Positions 8,051 through 11,780 of a stretch of DNA of 11,780 bases are shown piece after piece. Source of the DNA: Gemmatimonadaceae bacterium. GTDB taxonomy: Bacteria > Gemmatimonadota > Gemmatimonadetes > Gemmatimonadales > Gemmatimonadaceae. The stretch covers positions 1 to 11,780 of the forward strand of contig JALOPO010000033.1 in the NCBI GenBank assembly GCA_025453855.1. Direction: 5' to 3'. The translations under genes and the position numbers were made by a program. Under the pieces are notes generated by a model that had not been told where the DNA came from, ran no database searches, and worked only from the letters and a program-made list of their open reading frames with translations. Positions within the stretch are counted from its first letter, which is position 1. Every line of letters starts with the position of its first letter.

Positions 8051-10080
8051 CGCGCCATGCGCACGGTGCGCGCCGTCTGGCGTTGGTGGCCATGGTGAGC
8101 GGGAGCTCGGTGCTCGCCGCGCAGCAGGGCGCGCCGACGCTCGCGCCAGCGCAGCGCGATGCGTGGGCCGGGCTGCTGCGCCTCCTCGACGCGCGCGACG
8201 ATGCCGACACGACCGCGCTCGATGCAGCGCTCGGCGCGGGGGATCCGTCGCTCCGGCGCGCCGCGCTCCGCGGCATCGGCCAGGTCCGCATGCGGAGCCG
8301 CTATCGCGTGCTGCGCGACGCCGTTGCCGCCGCCGACACGGGTGACGCCGCCGAGGCGGCATTCGCGCTCGGCCTCGCGCGCGACTCGCTCGCCTGCGCC
8401 GCGTTGCAGCGTGGCCTCGCACGCGGTGGTCCGGTCGGCGTCGAGGCCGCGTGGAGCGTCGGCGAGCTCGGTACCGCGTGCGCCACGGTCGAAGCGATGC
8501 TCGCGTCCGCACCCGATGACGGCACGAAGCGCCGTGTCCTCGAGGTCGCGGGGCGCGCGAGGGCGGTGCAGGTCGCGCCCCTGATCGCCGCGGCCGAGAG
8601 CGGCGCGGCCAGCGTGCGCTGGGGCGCGCTCTACGCGATGGCCCGCGGGCGGCGTCTGGGTGGCGCCGCGCTCGCACTGCGCTCGGCCGGTGATCCATCG
8701 GCGCCGATCCGCGAGCAGGGCGCGCGACTGCTCGCCAGGCCGGTCATCGACGACTCGCTCCTCGTGCGCGCCGGCGATGCGCTGCGCGTGCTCGCCGGCG
8801 ATCCGCATCCGCACGTCCGCATCGCCGCCCTGCGTGCGCTCGCGACGCACGGTGCGGTGGCCGCGCCGCGGCTGCTCGCTGCGCTGGGCGTGGGTGCGCA
8901 GGCCGATCGCGACGTGAACGTGCGCGTCGCGGCGGCGCAGGCGCTCGACAGCGCCGTGATGCGCGACGCGGGCGCCTGGCAGGCCGCGGTGCAGGCCGAC
9001 ACCACGTTCATGGTGCGCCGCTCCGTCATCGTCGGGGCGATGCGCGCCCGCATCGTCCTGCCGATCGTCACCGAGTGGCGCGACGATGCCGACTGGCGCC
9101 GGCGGGCCGCCGTGGCCGAGGCGGCCGGCGGAGGCGGCGACGAGGCGCTCCTCCGCTTCGCCGAGCCGCTCCTCGGCCGCGAGGGCGATGGTCGGGTGGT
9201 GGCCGCTGCCGTCGGCGCGATCGCCGGCCGTGTCGACTCGGTTCGTCGTGTCGCCGGGCGCCCGTGGCGCGCGGTGCTCGCCGACGTGGCGCGCGGGCGC
9301 GGCGACTTCTACGCACGCGCCACCGCCCTCGAGGCGCTCGCCGCGCGCGCCACGGCCACCGACGCTTCGCTCGCCCTCGACGCCTACGCGATCGCGTCGC
9401 GCGACTCCGGCAACGACGCGCGACTCGGTGCCCTGCGCCTGCTCGCGGGGGCATGGGCCAACGACTCGGCGCGCATGAGTGCCGACCTGCGCGCCGCCAT
9501 CGCGGCGCTGCCCCCGCCCGATGATCTGCTGCTGCGCGCCGCCGTGCGTGACGTCGGGCCGCTGGCACCATGGCGGCGTGCACCCGCCCCGTCGCGCGAC
9601 CTGGCGCACTACCGTACCATCGTCGACCGCTACGTCGCGCCTGCGCTCGCCGGACGCACCGCCTCCATGACGATCGGCACCGAGCGCGGCACGGTGCGCG
9701 TGGCGTTGCATTGCCTCGATGTCCCGCTCACCTGCGCTGTCTTCGACGAGCTGGCGGCGCGCCGCTTCTGGCGCGACACACGCTTCCATCGCGTGGTCCC
9801 CGCCTTCGTGGCACAGGACGGCGATCCGCGCGGCGACGGCAACGGCGGCCCGGGCTTCGCCATCCGCGACGAGCTCACGCGCCGTCGCTACCTGCGCGGC
9901 GCCGTCGGCATGGCCCTCTCCGGTCCCGACACGGGCGGATCGCAGTACTTCCTCACGCTCGCCCCGCAGCCGCATCTCGACGGGCGCTACTCCGTCATCG
10001 GCACCGTCGTTGCAGGGCTGGAGGTCATGGATGCACTCGTGCAGGGTGACGCCATCCGGGAGCTGCGTGTCACCCGCTGA
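8047..10080 (+). CDS. Secreted HEAT-repeat protein with C-terminal cyclophilin-type peptidyl-prolyl isomerase
   Basis: The 677-aa product has a Sec signal peptide (Arg-rich start, hydrophobic residues 11-24, cleavage near the Ala-Ala-Gln-Gln). A long alpha-helical array follows from about residue 60 to 500, with about ten HEAT-like units, e.g. DPSLRRAALRGIG, DPHPHVRIAALRALATHG and DVNVRVAAAQALDSA. The cyclophilin domain spans about 540-677 and keeps the proline-isomerase residues: Arg582 in RFHRVVPAF, Phe587, Gln590 in VAQDGDPRGDG, and Gln633/Phe635 in GGSQYFLTL. The Trp found in human cyclophilin A is His here (PHLDGRYSVIG), as in many bacterial forms. It probably acts in the periplasm or outer membrane as a folding factor, with the HEAT array as a client or partner platform. 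It overlaps ybgC by four bases and has a good Shine-Dalgarno (GGAG, 8035-8038). I recall similar architectures annotated in Bacteroidota, so the fusion is not unique. Confidence 0.9.
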   Translation: MTRHAHGARRLALVAMVSGSSVLAAQQGAPTLAPAQRDAWAGLLRLLDARDDADTTALDAALGAGDPSLRRAALRGIGQVRMRSRYRVLRDAVAAADTGDAAEAAFALGLARDSLACAALQRGLARGGPVGVEAAWSVGELGTACATVEAMLASAPDDGTKRRVLEVAGRARAVQVAPLIAAAESGAASVRWGALYAMARGRRLGGAALALRSAGDPSAPIREQGARLLARPVIDDSLLVRAGDALRVLAGDPHPHVRIAALRALATHGAVAAPRLLAALGVGAQADRDVNVRVAAAQALDSAVMRDAGAWQAAVQADTTFMVRRSVIVGAMRARIVLPIVTEWRDDADWRRRAAVAEAAGGGGDEALLRFAEPLLGREGDGRVVAAAVGAIAGRVDSVRRVAGRPWRAVLADVARGRGDFYARATALEALAARATATDASLALDAYAIASRDSGNDARLGALRLLAGAWANDSARMSADLRAAIAALPPPDDLLLRAAVRDVGPLAPWRRAPAPSRDLAHYRTIVDRYVAPALAGRTASMTIGTERGTVRVALHCLDVPLTCAVFDELAARRFWRDTRFHRVVPAFVAQDGDPRGDGNGGPGFAIRDELTRRRYLRGAVGMALSGPDTGGSQYFLTLAPQPHLDGRYSVIGTVVAGLEVMDALVQGDAIRELRVTR

Positions 10081-10726
10081 TCCGGCGCGCGCGCGCCGCG
10101 TCGCGGGCGCGCTCCTCGCCGTCGCCGCACTCGCGGCCTGCGTGCCGCGCGTGAAGCCGTTGGTCGGCGCCGAGCGCCCCCGCGAGCCGCTCCCTCGCCT
10201 CGAGCTCCCGCCCCATGCGCAGCGCATCGTCTTCCGGTGGCGCGTGCAGGAATCGGAACTCGAGATCCGTGGTGACGGGGCGGCGCGGGTCGCACCACCG
10301 GACTCCGCGCGCCTCGATCTCTTCGTGGGCGGTGGCCTCGGTGGTGGCGCCGCCTGGGTCGTGGGCGACTCGCTGTGCCTCGGCCCGGCGCCCGAGGCGC
10401 TGCGCCGTGCGCTTCCGCCGCCCACCTTTCTCTGGGCGGCCCTCGGGCGCTTCGTCATCCCGCCCGGCCGCGACACGCTCGTCGCACGCGGTGACAGCGG
10501 GATCACGGTGGAGATCGGCCCCTCGCCGCGCTGGCGCGCCGAACTGCGGGGCGGTCGCATCGTGCGACTCGAGCGCGTCGACGGGGAGAAGCTCGTCGAC
10601 CGCCTCGAACGACGCCCCGACGGCGCGCTAGCTTACCTGCATGCCCCGTCCCGCCGGCAGCTCGTTCTCGAGGTCCAGCGCGTCGACTCCGTCGCGCCCT
10701 TCGATGCCGCGATCTGGGATCGCTGA
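10067..10726 (+). CDS. Outer-membrane lipoprotein, possibly LolB-like; function unknown
   Basis: I chose GTG 10067 because the product (219 aa) then begins with a short Arg-containing region, a hydrophobic stretch and the lipobox LAAC with Cys25, i.e. a lipoprotein signal peptide. GGGAG (10058-10062) lies four bases upstream. The frame stays open far upstream inside the preceding gene, but those residues are shadow sequence. Residue +2 after the Cys is Val, giving no Asp-type inner-membrane retention signal, so outer-membrane sorting is likely. The mature part is beta-rich, with RIVFRWRVQE, GDGAARVAPPDSARLDLFVG, and later repeated short strands. The phrase about a variable domain 'pressing' PDSARLDLF resembles the LolA/LolB/DUF4292 type of lipid-binding half-barrel, but this is only a pattern impression. 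It overlaps the cyclophilin gene by 14 nt and lies four nt before lptE. Confidence 0.8.
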   Translation: MSPADPARARRVAGALLAVAALAACVPRVKPLVGAERPREPLPRLELPPHAQRIVFRWRVQESELEIRGDGAARVAPPDSARLDLFVGGGLGGGAAWVVGDSLCLGPAPEALRRALPPPTFLWAALGRFVIPPGRDTLVARGDSGITVEIGPSPRWRAELRGGRIVRLERVDGEKLVDRLERRPDGALAYLHAPSRRQLVLEVQRVDSVAPFDAAIWDR

Positions 10727-10730
10727 CACG

Positions 10731-11219
10731 GTGCGCCGGCTGGTGCTCGGTGCCTCGGTCGCCCTCCTCGCCGGGTGCGGCTACGGCTTCGCCGGCGGGG
10801 GCCTCCCGCCGCACGTCCGAACCGTCGCCGTCGTCCCGTTCGACAACCAGACGCCCTCCACCGAGATCCAGTCCGAGCTCGTCGACCGGCTGCGCGACGG
10901 CATCCGCGGCCGTCTCGGCGTGCGCGAGGCCCCCGAGGCGCGCGCCTCGGCCGTCGTCCGCGGCACGATCGTCCGCTACGAGCCCGACATCCCCGTCGGC
11001 TTCAGCGCCGACCAGCAGGTCGCCGTCGCCGCGCAACGTCAGCTCGAGGTGGTCGTCGATATCGAGATCGTCGACCAGACCACCGGCCGCACGCTCTGGT
11101 CCCGCAAGGGGCTGTCGGCGCGCGGCACCTATCTCGAGCAGCGCGAGGCCCAGGGGCGTCGCGAGGCGATCGACAAGATCGTCCAGGACATCATCGACGG
11201 GGCGCAGTCGCAATGGTGA
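10731..11219 (+). CDS. lptE: LPS-assembly lipoprotein LptE
   Basis: LptE is the outer-membrane lipoprotein that plugs the LptD barrel and helps insert LPS into the outer leaflet. From GTG 10731 the product has 162 aa, starting MRRLVLGASVALLAGC with lipobox Cys16, followed by GYGFAGGGLPPHVRTVAV and PFDNQT. That is the usual LptE beginning: Cys-Gly-Tyr, then a strand ending in a P-F-x-N-x-T motif. The C-terminal half has VVVDIEIVDQTTGRTLW followed by an amphipathic helix (REAIDKIVQDIIDG), also family-like. The frame is open further upstream, but only GTG 10731 gives the lipoprotein signal. There is a four-base gap from the preceding lipoprotein gene and a 7-nt overlap with the next gene. Confidence 0.88.
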   Translation: MRRLVLGASVALLAGCGYGFAGGGLPPHVRTVAVVPFDNQTPSTEIQSELVDRLRDGIRGRLGVREAPEARASAVVRGTIVRYEPDIPVGFSADQQVAVAAQRQLEVVVDIEIVDQTTGRTLWSRKGLSARGTYLEQREAQGRREAIDKIVQDIIDGAQSQW

Positions 11220-11566
11220 AGCGGCGTGGGGCGGGGAACATGGGGTGCCTCGGCTTCCTCGTGCTGGCCGGCATTGCCGGCTACGTGGGGTGGCCCGCGG
11301 CCAGGGTCTACATCCGCGCGTACGAGTACGAGGACGTGCTCCGCCAGGGGTTGCAGTTCGCCACCATCGAGGCGGACACCACGATCCTGCGGAAGGTGCG
11401 CGCCGCCGCCGACTCCATCGAGGGGCTCCCGGGCGAGGCCTTCGACGTGCGCATCGATCGCCGCAACAACCGCATCTCGATCAGCGGCGGCTACGACGAC
11501 GTGATCCGCTTCCCGCTCCGCCCGAAGCCGGTGCGCAAGGAGTTCACCATCGAGCGCGGGCTGTGA
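11213..11566 (+). CDS. Small single-pass membrane protein, unknown function (possibly DUF4845-like)
   Basis: From ATG 11213 the product has 117 aa. It consists of a short basic N-terminus (MVKRRG), one hydrophobic segment (about residues 10-30, MGCLGFLVLAGIAGYVGW), then a soluble alpha/beta domain. That domain contains RVYIRAYEYEDVLRQGLQFA, an Asp/Arg-rich helix and the strands FDVRIDRRNNRISISGGY and DVIRFPL. The layout of a TM helix, then a domain ending in a strand with YDDVIRFP, resembles DUF4845 membrane proteins, but I cannot confirm this. It overlaps lptE by seven bases (start ATG 11213, lptE stop 11217-11219), and its stop overlaps the rfaE2 start (GTGA, 11563-11566). It is therefore surely a real gene, translated as part of the LPS operon. 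The name rests on context and not on a recognised function. Confidence 0.8.
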   Translation: MVKRRGAGNMGCLGFLVLAGIAGYVGWPAARVYIRAYEYEDVLRQGLQFATIEADTTILRKVRAAADSIEGLPGEAFDVRIDRRNNRISISGGYDDVIRFPLRPKPVRKEFTIERGL

Positions 11567-11780
11567 GCGACTGGTCGCCGCTCGCCCGCGTGCGCTCGTG
11601 GGACGCTGCGGCAACCTGGCGTGCCGCGCAGCGCGGGCGCGTCGTCTTCACGAACGGCGTCTTCGACCTCCTGCATCCCGGTCACGTGGACGTGCTCACC
11701 GCCGCGCGCGCCCTCGGTGACGCACTGGTCGTCGGCATCAACGGCGACGACTCGGTGCGCCGCCTCAAGGGCCCCACACG
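11563..11780 (+). CDS. rfaE2: D-glycero-beta-D-manno-heptose 1-phosphate adenylyltransferase (3' end cut by the window)
   Basis: The open frame from GTG 11563 to the window end gives 72 codons of a nucleotidyltransferase. VVFTNGVFDLLHPGHVDVL contains the HxGH nucleotide-binding motif of the cytidylyltransferase-like fold. VVGINGDDSVRRLKGPTR is the hallmark of the RfaE2/HldE C-terminal domain, which makes ADP-heptose for the LPS inner core. No RfaE1 kinase domain lies upstream in this frame; the preceding gene is an unrelated 117-aa membrane protein. This is therefore a stand-alone adenylyltransferase, and a separate kinase would be needed elsewhere. A four-base GTGA overlap joins it to the preceding gene. 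The gene continues past base 11780. Confidence 0.93.
   Translation, partial: MSDWSPLARVRSWDAAATWRAAQRGRVVFTNGVFDLLHPGHVDVLTAARALGDALVVGINGDDSVRRLKGPT

Noticed and set aside
9719..10066. Upstream extension of the lipoprotein gene to 9719
   Set aside because: The region encodes the conserved cyclophilin active site in the other frame, and the extension has no signal or motif. The lipobox needs the start at 10067.
7918..10560. 880-codon open frame on the minus strand, antisense to the HEAT-cyclophilin and lipoprotein genes
   Set aside because: Its translation is dominated by Arg, Ala, Gly, His, Glu and Asp without hydrophobic core patterns or motifs. The opposite strand carries clear domains. 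Long antisense frames are expected when third codon positions are almost always G or C.
10641..10730. Upstream ATG 10641 as start of lptE
   Set aside because: The added 30 residues are encoded inside the preceding lipoprotein gene and would bury the lipoprotein signal peptide. GTG 10731 gives a perfect signal with a lipobox.

Overview
The window is an 11.8 kb stretch of very GC-rich chromosome from a diderm (outer-membrane) bacterium. The gene content is split secD/secF, an LpxH-like hydrolase, LptE, a heptose-1-phosphate adenylyltransferase, several proteins whose signal peptides end in Ala-Gln-Gln, and a Bacteroidota-type DUF5683-like protein. Together with the strong G/C bias at third codon positions, this suggests a Gemmatimonadota-like organism. 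That assignment is inference from gene content and style; no rRNA or other phylogenetic marker is present. Coding density is close to 99%. There are no tRNA, rRNA, CRISPR or insertion sequences, and no visible sign of recent transfer.

Layout. Positions 1-2433 hold the 3' part of secD and all of secF, with overlapping stop and start, encoding the Sec accessory proton-driven export subunits. A perfect 12-bp hairpin (2455-2490) separates them from a tight forward run: tatD (2515), fhs (3315), ridA (4988), a DUF5683-like envelope protein (5380) and murI (6024). This run mixes one-carbon metabolism, metabolite repair, nuclease/quality control and peptidoglycan precursor supply. An LpxH-like phosphoesterase on the minus strand (6720-7568) faces murI, and their 3' ends overlap by 126 nt.

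A 68-bp divergent intergenic region (7569-7636) carries candidate back-to-back promoters with overlapping -35 hexamers and a 12-bp palindrome. It starts the second forward operon: a YbgC-type thioesterase, a secreted HEAT-repeat/cyclophilin fusion, a lipoprotein, LptE, a 117-aa single-pass membrane protein and the start of rfaE2, which runs off the window. Neighbouring genes there overlap by 4, 14, 7 and 4 nt, with one 4-nt gap, which suggests translational coupling. From 5380 onward most genes serve the envelope: lipid A (LpxH-like), LPS transport (LptE), LPS inner core (RfaE2), peptidoglycan (MurI) and periplasmic or outer-membrane folding and lipoproteins.

I did not find a clearly new multi-gene system. 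The best leads are the HEAT-cyclophilin protein and the two unassigned proteins flanking lptE, the compact divergent promoter with its palindrome, and the convergent coding overlap of murI with lpxH. The very long minus-strand open frames (up to 880 codons) are judged to be GC-driven shadows.
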